A DNA stretch of 64,000 bases from Sporobacter sp942492735. GTDB lineage: Bacteria > Bacillota > Clostridia > Oscillospirales > Oscillospiraceae. Where the stretch lies: positions 992,001 to 1,056,000 of the forward strand of contig OW818648.1 in NCBI GenBank assembly GCA_942492735.1, in the 5' to 3' direction. Shown here piece after piece: positions 49,529 through 58,140 of the stretch (position 1 is the first letter of the stretch; each line of letters begins with the position of its first letter). The notes below the pieces were generated by a model. It worked only from the letters and a program-made list of their open reading frames with translations. It did not search any database and was not told where the DNA came from. Made by a program: the position numbers and the translations under genes.

Positions 49529-50896
49529 GTGATGTTAATCATGATGCGTAGGTTTTACTATTTATCTCTGGTTAAAAAGAATATTGTGGTTTTCTCAATG
49601 ACAGCCCTTATTTCTGCAATCGTCGGCGCAGTCGGGATTTTCTGTATTGAATATTTAAAGAATGCTGAAAATGTTGCGCATGCTCAAACAATGGTCGTTA
49701 TAATTGCCGCTGCTATCGCGGCCGCGATTATTGTATGTCTATCCCTTGGAATCTTTATGGGCCGATTAATGGCAAACCCGCTAAAATCGATGGTTTCTGT
49801 AGCCAATAAACTTTCTGTCGGTGACCTTGATACCGATGAGCAATTAATCTATAGCGACGATGAAATGGGCAAGCTCGCGGATTCCTTCCGCAAGCTCATT
49901 TCAAGCACAAAGGAACAGGTGGAAGCCATCAAGCTGGTCGCCGAGGGCAACCTGACGGCAGAGGTTGCCATTAGATCTGAAAATGACGTGGTTGGTTATA
50001 ATCTTACCTCTCTGGTCGAAAACCTGAATAGAATAATCAATTCAATCGTCACCGCCTCCGAACAAGTTGCCTCTGGTTCCGTTCTTGTATCTGACGCCGC
50101 CGTTGCGCTATCGCAAGGCGCAACCGAGCAGGCAAGCTCAGTGCAAGAACTGATGGCCGCCCTAGATGAAATCACATCGCATATAAACGGGAACGCTCAG
50201 AACGCCTCAAATGCGAATGAGCTGGCGCTGAACGCAAGGAAAAATGCCGCAAGCGGCAACGAACAGATGAAGGAAATGCTCAAGGCGATGGACGAGATCA
50301 GCGCGTCGTCTTCCAATATTAACAAGATCATCAAAGTCATTGACGACATCGCATTCCAGACAAATATCCTGGCTTTAAACGCCGCCGTTGAGGCTGCCAG
50401 GGCAGGCCAGCACGGTAAAGGCTTCGCCGTCGTCGCCGAAGAAGTACGGACACTGGCGGCAAAGTCGGCAAACGCTGCGAAAGAGACAACGAACATGATC
50501 GAGAACTCCATCAAAAAAGTCGAAGCCGGAATAAAAATTGCCAGCAATACAGCGGGTGCACTCCAGCAGATTGTCGATAATGTTGACAATACCGCCGAAC
50601 TCATCCACTTGATCTCCCTATCTTCGTCCGAACAGGCTGTCGGCGTCGAGCAAATTAACACGGGTATCTCTCAGGTGTCGCAGGTTGTTCAGACAAATGC
50701 TGCCACCGCGGAGGAGAGCGCCGCTGCCAGCGAGGAATTATCCAATCAAGCTGCCGCCCTAAAAGAGTATGTTAGTGTGTTTAAGGTCAAAATAGCCTCC
50801 GTTTCGGCAACCTTACATACAAATTTCGTTTCGCTGAATAGGCCAACCAGGCAGCTCGCCGCGAAATCAGCCTTTAACGACGTCAATAAGCATTGA
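49529..50896 (+). CDS. Methyl-accepting chemotaxis protein with almost no extracellular domain
   Basis: The protein has 455 residues. Two membrane segments (about 17-39 and 54-76) are joined by a loop of only about 14 residues, so the usual external ligand domain is missing. A HAMP domain (about 77-130) leads to the signalling domain with the hairpin tip FQTNILALNAAVEAARAGQH and GKGFAVVAEEVRTLAAKS. It signals to CheA through CheW. It may sense membrane state or an intracellular cue, or act with a partner. ATG at 49529 or 49538 could serve as the start. Confidence 0.9.
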   Translation: MMLIMMRRFYYLSLVKKNIVVFSMTALISAIVGAVGIFCIEYLKNAENVAHAQTMVVIIAAAIAAAIIVCLSLGIFMGRLMANPLKSMVSVANKLSVGDLDTDEQLIYSDDEMGKLADSFRKLISSTKEQVEAIKLVAEGNLTAEVAIRSENDVVGYNLTSLVENLNRIINSIVTASEQVASGSVLVSDAAVALSQGATEQASSVQELMAALDEITSHINGNAQNASNANELALNARKNAASGNEQMKEMLKAMDEISASSSNINKIIKVIDDIAFQTNILALNAAVEAARAGQHGKGFAVVAEEVRTLAAKSANAAKETTNMIENSIKKVEAGIKIASNTAGALQQIVDNVDNTAELIHLISLSSSEQAVGVEQINTGISQVSQVVQTNAATAEESAAASEELSNQAAALKEYVSVFKVKIASVSATLHTNFVSLNRPTRQLAAKSAFNDVNKH

Positions 50897-50984
50897 AACA
50901 AAAAAGCACTGACGCACAATTGAAACGCTCCCTTTAAAGTAAATACGAGTATTTAAATAGTGGCAACCTAATTCTGATATGCTA

Positions 50985-51024
50985 CCCCAGAGTGACAGTG
51001 AAAATGAAACTGTTTACTCTGGGG
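50985..51024. repeat. Inverted repeat preceding the transposase fragment
   Basis: CCCCAGAGT (50985-50993) and ACTCTGGGG (51016-51024) are perfect complements, with inner ACAGT/ACTGT pairing. It may be the old end of the insertion sequence or a hairpin before it. Confidence 0.5.
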
Positions 51025-51032
51025 ATAAAATT

Positions 51033-51197
51033 ATGCCCCTAAAAGGGAAAGTACCAATGGAAGAGAAGGCACGAATAGTAGAAGGATATTTAGCTGGGAA
51101 GATAAGATTCGCAGAAGCGAGCGAGAAAACCGCCATTCCTGATTTAGAAATGGCGATCTTCTTTATTCGATTTTATTTTATTTCTCTGTCCACTTGA
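51033..51197 (+). pseudogene. Fragment of a transposase (OrfA-like helix-turn-helix N-terminus)
   Basis: The frame starts MPLKGKVPMEEKARIVEGYL, followed by AGKIRFAEASEKTAI. This looks like the start of an IS3-type OrfA or a similar transposase helix-turn-helix protein. After about 35 residues the likeness ends and the frame runs into a hydrophobic tail and a stop. It is a remnant, not a functional gene. Confidence 0.5.
51131..51155. terminator. Hairpin at the end of the transposase fragment
   Basis: The stem CGCCATT/AATGGCG (51131-51137, 51149-51155) is followed by CTTCTTTATT. It may end transcripts of the chemoreceptor operon. Confidence 0.5.
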
Positions 51198-51237
51198 CGG
51201 ATAGCATTTCGCTATTAGGCGGCCACTGATATTGTTT

Positions 51238-52404
51238 TTATTTGCCGTCGCTTGCGTGTGCTGTTTTTAATGTTGCAACGCTAATTCCGGATGTTACAAA
51301 ATCACTGAAATCCTTATATGTTACTTTGCTGTTATATCTATAAGAAAGATTCTTAACATTGCTTATTGCCATGGGCAGAACACCATCAGCATGGAAAATG
51401 GCGTTATAATCGAGTGCATTGTCTTTCGTTATAGCAAATGGACCGACTTGTAGGAATGGCGCTTTGCCGCTGTCATCTTTAATAGCATGACCATCTAAGT
51501 AATTTTCAACCAATACTGTTGCGATTTGTGCCGGCAGGTTATTCCCGTCATTGCCGCTTGTGTACGTGCCATCAGCAATTGCTTGTGCTGCTGTAGCGAA
51601 GGCCGCTGAACAATATACCTTTACATTAGTGAGTCCCAAGTTCTTTAATGCTGTATATGTTCCGCCATCAATAAAATCACTTGCCATTCCATAAACACAA
51701 TCGGCATCGCGATTTGCAGATAAAAGATCCTCGCCTTTAACTGGAGCTTCTGAAGGATCCGTGCATCGTGCAGTACCTAATACTTGTCCGCCGCCCGCGA
51801 CGAATGCATCGGTGAAACCTGTTGTTCTGGAATCAAAGAATGACTGACCAACCGCGCCGCCGATAAGAACTGCTTTTGTGCAGCCATCTTTCAGAGCATT
51901 TACGGCAATTTGTTTGCCGCAGTCATAGCCATTCGTTGTTACAGTTCCGACATAGTAGGGATTATCCTTTACGAGATCGATTGTTGCTTGACCAGGGTCA
52001 TTGTCATACATAGCAAAAGGTATTTTTGCAGCCTGGCACATTTCTCCTATCTTTGCTACTTGAGCAGTAAAAACAGGAGAGAACATGATTGCGCTAGCAC
52101 CTTTAGCAATTGCGTTTTGTATGTTTGCCATCTGTGTATCAGCTCTAAACTCATCACTTACTATTGTCGTCGTATTGCCATATACTTTGCCTACCAAATC
52201 AGAAACAGTACCATATTCAACAATAACAGGCGTTACTGTGCCCAAGATTAGACAGGATATATTATATGTTTTTGATGTATCGCCTGATGCGGCAGGGGAT
52301 GCCGGATTCGTTGTTGCTGTTTTTCCGCAGCCCGTTAATGCTAAAGAAAGAACCATAACGATTACCAATAATAACGGGATCAGCTTTGAATGACTTTTTA
52401 ACAT
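51238..52404 (-). CDS. Sugar-type ABC transporter substrate-binding lipoprotein
   Basis: The protein has 388 residues. The signal peptide ends in the lipobox SLALTGCGKT. The mature part has the type I (RbsB/LacI-like) periplasmic binding fold: QNAIAKGASAIMFSP, AKIPFAMYDNDPG, VGTVTTNGYDCGKQIA and GFTDAFVAGGGQVLG. It is the last gene of a minus-strand transporter operon. The family binds ribose, autoinducer-2 and other polar compounds; given the neighbours, an unusual organic substrate is possible. GGAGGAAG precedes the ATG. Confidence 0.87.
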   Translation of the reverse strand: MLKSHSKLIPLLLVIVMVLSLALTGCGKTATTNPASPAASGDTSKTYNISCLILGTVTPVIVEYGTVSDLVGKVYGNTTTIVSDEFRADTQMANIQNAIAKGASAIMFSPVFTAQVAKIGEMCQAAKIPFAMYDNDPGQATIDLVKDNPYYVGTVTTNGYDCGKQIAVNALKDGCTKAVLIGGAVGQSFFDSRTTGFTDAFVAGGGQVLGTARCTDPSEAPVKGEDLLSANRDADCVYGMASDFIDGGTYTALKNLGLTNVKVYCSAAFATAAQAIADGTYTSGNDGNNLPAQIATVLVENYLDGHAIKDDSGKAPFLQVGPFAITKDNALDYNAIFHADGVLPMAISNVKNLSYRYNSKVTYKDFSDFVTSGISVATLKTAHASDGK

Positions 52405-52492
52405 TTTTCTTCCTCCTATTAAGTATTCGGCTTAAATCGCGAACCGGTATCTTAGATTTATTTTCACCTCCGTTTTGGGAAAAACATGCACC

Positions 52493-53464
52493 TTACTTTT
52501 GTTCCAGCTTAATTGGTATCTCTCTTGATACTTTTCTGTATCTTTCATGCGCAAACATCGTTACAAGCAGGACGATAATAAGCAAAGATCCCATAACTGA
52601 CTCGGAAATCTGAGGAGCCGACAGACCCATAAGCGCAAGACCATTTCTGATAATTGTAATGGTAAAGGCACCAAGAAAAATTTTATAAATCTTTGCCGAA
52701 GTACCGCCTGTAACAAGTACGCCACCGAAATAGATTGCCATGACAACATCCATTTCAAAGAAGACGCCCATGGTGGTACTTGTACCGCCTAGAGAAACAA
52801 TTGTAAATAATGACGCCACACCTGCCATAAGACCCGACAGTACAAAAGCGATAATTTTCATTTTTGTAATAGGTACGCCTGCGTGTTTTGCTGTTGTTTC
52901 ATTCTCACCAATTGCTTTGCTGTACTTACCAACTTTCGTAAACTCAAAAATGAAAGCCATAATTATAACAATAACTAGGAAAGCAGGAATCTTTATATAG
53001 AGCTCATTAAGACCGGATAGCCCAGCCGGAATACCTTGAACACCGACAATGACCTGAATATAATTGACAACACCGCGAATTGCGATAAGCAGCGCAATAG
53101 TAACCATGAAAGACGGAACCTTAAACCTACTAACTATGATGCCGCTAACCATTCCTAATGCAGCGCTTACTATTAAAGCAACGGGGAAAATCAGTAAAGG
53201 TTGATTTGTCGCTATCGCAACATACATAGAAATAACGCCTGCTAAACCAAGATTTACACCGACCGAAAGGTCAATACTGCCCTGGGCCACGACAAATATA
53301 ACACCGCAACCGACAATTATGGTTATCATTGACTGCTCCAATATCGATTGAAGGTTATACGATGAAAACATTATGCCATTGGTCGCAATACTGAAGAACA
53401 AAAAGATTGCAACAAAAGCAATAAAAGGTATCAAGTCTCTTAAACCCAATTTCATCTTTTTCAT
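52493..53464 (-). CDS. Sugar-type ABC transporter permease 2 (RbsC family)
   Basis: The protein has 323 residues with about eight to nine membrane segments. The RbsC-family signature includes GCGVIFVVAQGSIDLSVGVN, SRFKVPSFMVTIALL, GENETTAKHAGVPITKMKII and FGGVLVTGGT. It pairs with the second permease to form the channel. Its ATG overlaps the stop of the ATPase gene (TAATG). Confidence 0.9.
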   Translation of the reverse strand: MKKMKLGLRDLIPFIAFVAIFLFFSIATNGIMFSSYNLQSILEQSMITIIVGCGVIFVVAQGSIDLSVGVNLGLAGVISMYVAIATNQPLLIFPVALIVSAALGMVSGIIVSRFKVPSFMVTIALLIAIRGVVNYIQVIVGVQGIPAGLSGLNELYIKIPAFLVIVIIMAFIFEFTKVGKYSKAIGENETTAKHAGVPITKMKIIAFVLSGLMAGVASLFTIVSLGGTSTTMGVFFEMDVVMAIYFGGVLVTGGTSAKIYKIFLGAFTITIIRNGLALMGLSAPQISESVMGSLLIIVLLVTMFAHERYRKVSREIPIKLEQK

Positions 53465-54972
53465 TAAATCATCACCCCTATGACGGATTGTTCGGTGAAT
53501 TCTTCATCTCTGCGGATGACTCCGGTGATCTTTCCATCCTTCATAATATATAGCCTATCCGACATTCCAAGAACCTCTGTCAATTCATCGGATATAAGAA
53601 TAGTTGCAATCCCCTTTTTCTTTATTTCCTTCATAAGCTGATAGATATACGCCTTAACCCCAACATCGACACCTCGCGTTGGGCAGTCTAAAATAAGCAC
53701 ATCGAGATCCTTTGCAAGCCAGCGTCCAAGATTGACCTTCTGTTTGTTTCCGCCTGACAGTGCGTCCATCGTCTGATCAACACCAGTGCATTTTACAGAT
53801 AATATTTTCGTTGTTTCCGATGCCAACTTCTTTTGTTTCGAGAAAGAAATATATCCAAACTTGCCTCCAAGTTCTGTATAGGACGGTAAGCACATGTTAT
53901 CCTGAATACTTGCCTGCATCATCAGCGCTTCTTTGTCCCTGTCCTTCGGTACATAAGCCATATTATTTTTTAATGCCATTGTCGCGTTTTTAACTAAAAT
54001 GTTTTTTTTCTTCAGCTGAACCGTGCCACTCGAAAGCTTCGAGAGACCGTATACAGCTTTTCCAATAGAATGGATGCCGGAGTCACTTAAACCGCAGAAA
54101 CCGAGGATCTCCCCCTTATGTACATCAAACGATATATCTTCAAGCTCGCTTTCAACAGATACGTTCTTTACACTGATAATAACCTCTTCTTCATAATCAG
54201 GCTTCATATCGCAACGATAGTATTCGCCGCATATTTCACGGCCAACCATCATTAATTTCACTTCATCAGGTGTCGTATTTGCTGATACCAGCTCACCGAC
54301 AATTCTCCCATCGCGCAGGACAGTGATTGTGTCAGTAATAGCAATCATTTCCTCAACGTCATGGGTAATCAGAATTATTGATTTGCCCATTTCTTTAAAC
54401 CTTTTGATAAGCTCTATAAGTCTTTTTCTGTTATTGTGTGACAACGACTGTGTTATTTCATCCAGAATCAGGATATCAGGTTCAACTGATAATGCTCTAG
54501 CCAGCTCTATCATTTTTCTTGTTTCGATCATAAGCCCGTCCGCCAATTGATCTAAATATACTGGTGGCAGATCCCATTTTTCAAACTGCTCATTTGCCGC
54601 TTTGTAAAGTTTCTTCAGACTTATGATGCCGCCTTTTGCAAATTGTTTTGTTCTTCCCAGAAAGATATTGACTCCAGCCGGCAAACTGCTGATAATGCCT
54701 AATTCCTGTACAACCATTGATATTTTACTTTCGTTGGCGTCCACAGGGCTACTGGGGCTGTAATTCTTACCGTTTAAAATCATCGTACCTGAATCTTTCA
54801 GACAAACTCCGGCTATCTGAGATATCAAGGTTGATTTTCCCGATCCGTTTTCTCCGATTAAACCTCTTACTTCGCCCCTTTTCAAACTAAAATCAATATC
54901 GATATTTGCTTTTGTTTGGCCGAAATATTTATTTAAACCTTTTGTCTCCAGAATTGTTTCGTTTGTACTCAT
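53464..54972 (-). CDS. Sugar-type ABC transporter ATP-binding protein with two NBDs (RbsA/MglA family), second catalytic Glu replaced by Cys
   Basis: The protein has 502 residues. NBD1 has Walker A GENGSGKST (about 41-49), a degenerate signature region (LADGLMIETRKMIELARAL) and Walker B ILILDEITQSLS. NBD2 has the usual degenerate Walker A (GLSDSGIHSIG) and a proper signature LSGGNKQKVNLGRW. Its Walker B reads LILDCPTRGVDVG: Cys430 (codon 53683-53685) stands where the family has the catalytic Glu. All three codon bases differ from Glu codons or nearly so, so this is not a single sequencing error. NBD1 must do most of the hydrolysis. Confidence 0.9.
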   Translation of the reverse strand: MSTNETILETKGLNKYFGQTKANIDIDFSLKRGEVRGLIGENGSGKSTLISQIAGVCLKDSGTMILNGKNYSPSSPVDANESKISMVVQELGIISSLPAGVNIFLGRTKQFAKGGIISLKKLYKAANEQFEKWDLPPVYLDQLADGLMIETRKMIELARALSVEPDILILDEITQSLSHNNRKRLIELIKRFKEMGKSIILITHDVEEMIAITDTITVLRDGRIVGELVSANTTPDEVKLMMVGREICGEYYRCDMKPDYEEEVIISVKNVSVESELEDISFDVHKGEILGFCGLSDSGIHSIGKAVYGLSKLSSGTVQLKKKNILVKNATMALKNNMAYVPKDRDKEALMMQASIQDNMCLPSYTELGGKFGYISFSKQKKLASETTKILSVKCTGVDQTMDALSGGNKQKVNLGRWLAKDLDVLILDCPTRGVDVGVKAYIYQLMKEIKKKGIATILISDELTEVLGMSDRLYIMKDGKITGVIRRDEEFTEQSVIGVMI

Positions 54973-55955
54973 TTTATTACTCCCTTGACACCTTTTTGAC
55001 CGATCATGCCGAATGCAATCACAAAGAAACCCAAGACGGCTTCTTGCAATGTACCGGAAGGAATACCCAAGATGGTTAATAGGTTAAATATGGAAAATAT
55101 AATAAATGCGCATATCGGAACAGCAGTTATTATATTGATTTTTTTCTGCATTATCTGCGCCAAAAGAACTGTTGCGATAGGTTGGAACACTAAGTACATG
55201 CTCGTCAATCCTGTTTTAACCTGCATTTGCGCAATATAGCTTTCTTGCAAAAAAGAGGCTATACCAATAAACACACCGCATATCACGCCAACTGCAAGCA
55301 GTGTCTTTGGAATATTGATACCCAGGGCCTTAGACACCGCTGCATTACTGCCCATGGCTCTGATGTTAAGACCGATCGTGGTTTTGTTGTAGATAATATA
55401 AGCTACAATAAAGCCAACAACAAGTATGAGAGCACTATACGGCAACACGCCCAATGCTCTAAAATTTTCTGAAAGCTGCACATCAACCAGTGGCTTCGTT
55501 ACTGGGTTGACCTTCAAGGCAACAGCGGAGGCTTCGTAAATCATTGCCAAAGCTATGCCGGCGATCCACGAAGGAATCTTTGCATAAGCGAAAATGGTGA
55601 AGTTTATAAAAACGAGTATAGCCCCTACTGCAACACCGCCAAATATAACACCGGGATACCCCCACCAGTTACCGAACATGTTGACAGCAAATGCTCCAAT
55701 AACCAGTACGCCGCCGATAGATAAGTCGGTATAGTTACAGGCAAACAGGAATACAAGCCCCCAGGCGATAAAGGTCGGATATATGGCATGTGAAAATATT
55801 ACAGCGACATTAGATACAGTAAGAAACTTCCCTCCAGTGATAAAGTTGAATATTACGAATAGGGATATCATTACCGCAAATATGACCACAAGTGATACGA
55901 CGGGATTGTTCTTTTTTCCCTGCATGTTTTTAGTTTTCGAATGTACTGTTTGCAT
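54969..55955 (-). CDS. Sugar-type ABC transporter permease 1 (RbsC family)
   Basis: The protein has 328 residues from the ATG at 55955 (GAGGTA upstream; the frame is open to 56012). It has about nine membrane segments and family motifs CNYTDLSIGGVLVIGAFAVN, IWAYAKIPSWIAGI-like ILVFINFTIFAYAKIPSW, and IRAMGSNAAVSKALGINI. It is the first gene of the transporter operon, with a promoter and LysR-type box just upstream. It overlaps the ATPase gene by 4 bp. Confidence 0.88.
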   Translation of the reverse strand: MQTVHSKTKNMQGKKNNPVVSLVVIFAVMISLFVIFNFITGGKFLTVSNVAVIFSHAIYPTFIAWGLVFLFACNYTDLSIGGVLVIGAFAVNMFGNWWGYPGVIFGGVAVGAILVFINFTIFAYAKIPSWIAGIALAMIYEASAVALKVNPVTKPLVDVQLSENFRALGVLPYSALILVVGFIVAYIIYNKTTIGLNIRAMGSNAAVSKALGINIPKTLLAVGVICGVFIGIASFLQESYIAQMQVKTGLTSMYLVFQPIATVLLAQIMQKKINIITAVPICAFIIFSIFNLLTILGIPSGTLQEAVLGFFVIAFGMIGQKGVKGVIK

Positions 55956-56066
55956 TGCCACTATACCTCTTTTTTGCAGCAGTATTTCTGATATTTGAAT
56001 AGACAAAGCCAATAACCTTCTTATTCGGATTAATGCATGTCGACAAATATCAACTTATACAAGTTT

Positions 56067-56125
56067 ACTATACCCCGACATTAATTCAATAGACGTTTAG
56101 TAATAATCGTATAACCTTTAGTTAT
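56067..56125 (-). promoter_or_regulatory. Candidate LysR-type box C and promoter of the sugar-type transporter
   Basis: The box at 56111-56125 reads ATAACCTTTAGTTAT on the plus strand, a near-perfect dyad with T-N11-A spacing and close to boxes A and B. On the minus strand a TATAGT (56067-56072) has a poor -35 (CGTCTA, 56090-56095) 17 bp upstream. The gap from box to -35 is 15 bp instead of 21, so membership of the same regulon is less certain. Confidence 0.35.
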
Positions 56126-56171
56126 TACGAGTAATTTGGAGATATATCACGAGAGCAGTGCGTACCTTAAA

Positions 56172-58085
56172 TCAGAGTTGCATTGCGGCATACCAGCCGG
56201 TCTTCGTTGCTTTTTCGACAGGACCGACCTTAAAGCAATCACCGATTTCTGCGAATTCGTCGGTAAGTCCAATAAAGCTGTCGGCCAGATCACTGAGCGC
56301 TCGCATGCCAACGGAAAGGATGATGCTTCCCGCTTCAATCTTATTGATGCTGCCATCCTTTTCATAAATGACAACATCTTTTCCCATACCTGTACAGCGG
56401 CCCCCTAATATAATTTCTATGTTTGTCTGTTTTCTCAACTCAAACAAAAGCTCACCACGGTGTGTTGGGGACGCATCGGGCGCAGGCTCAGACTGCATTT
56501 CAAGGATCGTGACCTTCCGGCCCGAACCGGCAAGATGCAGCGCCGTTTCAACACCTATTTCGCCGCCGCCGATAATAACAACTGAATCCGCAAGAGCGTC
56601 TTCATGGCCGTAGATATCGATTGCAAGCTTGGCGTTTTCGACACCGGGAATGCGCGGGACAATGGGTTCAGAGCCAATTGCGACGATAACTGCGTCAAAT
56701 CCCTTTGCCATGTCGGGAGCAGCTTCAGTATTCAGCTTAATGTCAACTCCGGCTTTTTCCACCTGATGAATCATCCAGTTCTTGTAATGAGCGAGAGGAT
56801 ACTTAAAGCTGACGTAATCGGCAAAGTTCAGTTTGCCGCCGAGCTTATCACCTTTTTCAAAAAGGGTCACCTTATGTCCCCTATTTGCCGCGGTAACAGC
56901 CGCTTGCATACCTGCGGGGCCGCCGCCGATAACGGCGACTATTTTGCTCAAGACTGTTTCGGGAAATCTGTCGGCCGCTTCTTCTATACCAACGCGGGGA
57001 TTGACGGTACAGATAAAGTGGTGCTGATAAACGGAAGAATCATGGCAACGCATACACTTAACGCAGGGGCATACCTCCTCCTGTTTACCGGTAATGCCTT
57101 TCTTGACCCATTCGGGATCAGCGATGAACGCGCGCACGGCAACGACAAAATCTGCCTTGCCTTCAGCGATGACAGCGTCGGCGTCTGCTATACAGCCAAA
57201 TCCCCCAATAGTGGAAATAAGGCATTGGGTAATTCTCCCGGAATTTTTAAAAGCCTCAGCTATGTGAACATTTGCATTTGGGGGCAGGAAACCGCAGGGG
57301 TGGCAAACCGTCATGTAGTCAGGATTGTGCATGCCGCCGGAAACCTGCAGAATGTCGATATCCTTCTGAAGTATCTCGCCGATACGGATGCCTTCTTGTA
57401 GATCGATACCACCGGGTGCAAACTCAATTCCAGAAATGCGGACCTCAATAATCGCGTTTTTACCAATTGCTTTGCGTACACCTGAAATAAGTTCCAGAGG
57501 ATATCGGCAGCGGTTTTCGAGAGAACCGCCATATTCATCCGAGCGTTTATTTGTCAGCGGCGATAGGAACTGGGCAAGCGGAACACTGTGGCCAATGTGG
57601 AGCAAAACCCCGTCAAAGCCGCATTTCATAATGGCCGCGGCGGTGTTGATGTAATCCTCTTTGAACTTCTCCATCATTTCTTTGGGGATCTCCCGGCCTA
57701 TGGAAGACGTCCCCATGATGGAGCAGCCGTCGCTTACGGTATACCCGTCGGGGAATTCGCCGGGGAGCTCCATGGCGCATTTCGCGCCGTACATATGAAT
57801 ACGTTCCACCATTTCACACAGAGGATTTGTGTGGTTGGGTGTAAAGACATCCCAGCTGCACCTTACACCGTTATTCTCAGCCAGGCCTATGGTGACACCG
57901 GCGCAGGCTACGAGACCGGCGCCGGCCTTTGCCCTGTCTTCAAAATAGCGAATGCTCTTTTCTGTCGGATAGAGCTGTCCCTCGGAATAAGAATGAATTT
58001 TGGACGGACCTGAAATAATCCTGTTTTTTAAAAGATGCCCCGCAACACGGACAGGGGCGATAATGTTCGGATAAAGATTTGCCAT
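56172..58085 (-). CDS. Old-Yellow-Enzyme/Fe-S oxidoreductase (2,4-dienoyl-CoA reductase-like), copy 2
   Basis: The protein has 637 residues from the ATG at 58085 (AGGAG six to seven bases upstream; the frame extends to 58172). An FMN-binding TIM barrel covers about 1-350 (PLTNKRSDEYGGSLENRCRY, HIGHSVPLAQFLSP). The [4Fe-4S] Cys are in CPCVKCMRC and, after 11 residues, CTVNP. FAD/NAD(P) domains follow (VIGGGPAGMQAAVTAANRGH and VIIGGGEIGVETALHL). Relatives reduce C=C bonds of enoates or enoyl-CoAs. It follows the other copy by 55 bp. Its C-terminus may be slightly short. Confidence 0.9.
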   Translation of the reverse strand: MANLYPNIIAPVRVAGHLLKNRIISGPSKIHSYSEGQLYPTEKSIRYFEDRAKAGAGLVACAGVTIGLAENNGVRCSWDVFTPNHTNPLCEMVERIHMYGAKCAMELPGEFPDGYTVSDGCSIMGTSSIGREIPKEMMEKFKEDYINTAAAIMKCGFDGVLLHIGHSVPLAQFLSPLTNKRSDEYGGSLENRCRYPLELISGVRKAIGKNAIIEVRISGIEFAPGGIDLQEGIRIGEILQKDIDILQVSGGMHNPDYMTVCHPCGFLPPNANVHIAEAFKNSGRITQCLISTIGGFGCIADADAVIAEGKADFVVAVRAFIADPEWVKKGITGKQEEVCPCVKCMRCHDSSVYQHHFICTVNPRVGIEEAADRFPETVLSKIVAVIGGGPAGMQAAVTAANRGHKVTLFEKGDKLGGKLNFADYVSFKYPLAHYKNWMIHQVEKAGVDIKLNTEAAPDMAKGFDAVIVAIGSEPIVPRIPGVENAKLAIDIYGHEDALADSVVIIGGGEIGVETALHLAGSGRKVTILEMQSEPAPDASPTHRGELLFELRKQTNIEIILGGRCTGMGKDVVIYEKDGSINKIEAGSIILSVGMRALSDLADSFIGLTDEFAEIGDCFKVGPVEKATKTGWYAAMQL

Positions 58086-58140
58086 TGTCGTCTCCTTTCT
58101 GACTGGCTCCATGAGCACCTCAATTATGTCTTGATCGTTG

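Larger units (their letters stand above)
50897..51237. other. Intergenic region with insertion-sequence debris
   Basis: The 340 bp between the chemoreceptor and the ABC binding-protein gene contain an inverted repeat, a transposase-like fragment and a terminator hairpin, each listed separately. Nothing else is seen. Confidence 0.5.

Noticed and set aside
56604..57401. A 265-codon plus-strand frame
   Set aside because: Antisense to the second Old-Yellow-Enzyme gene and without a ribosome site or family likeness.
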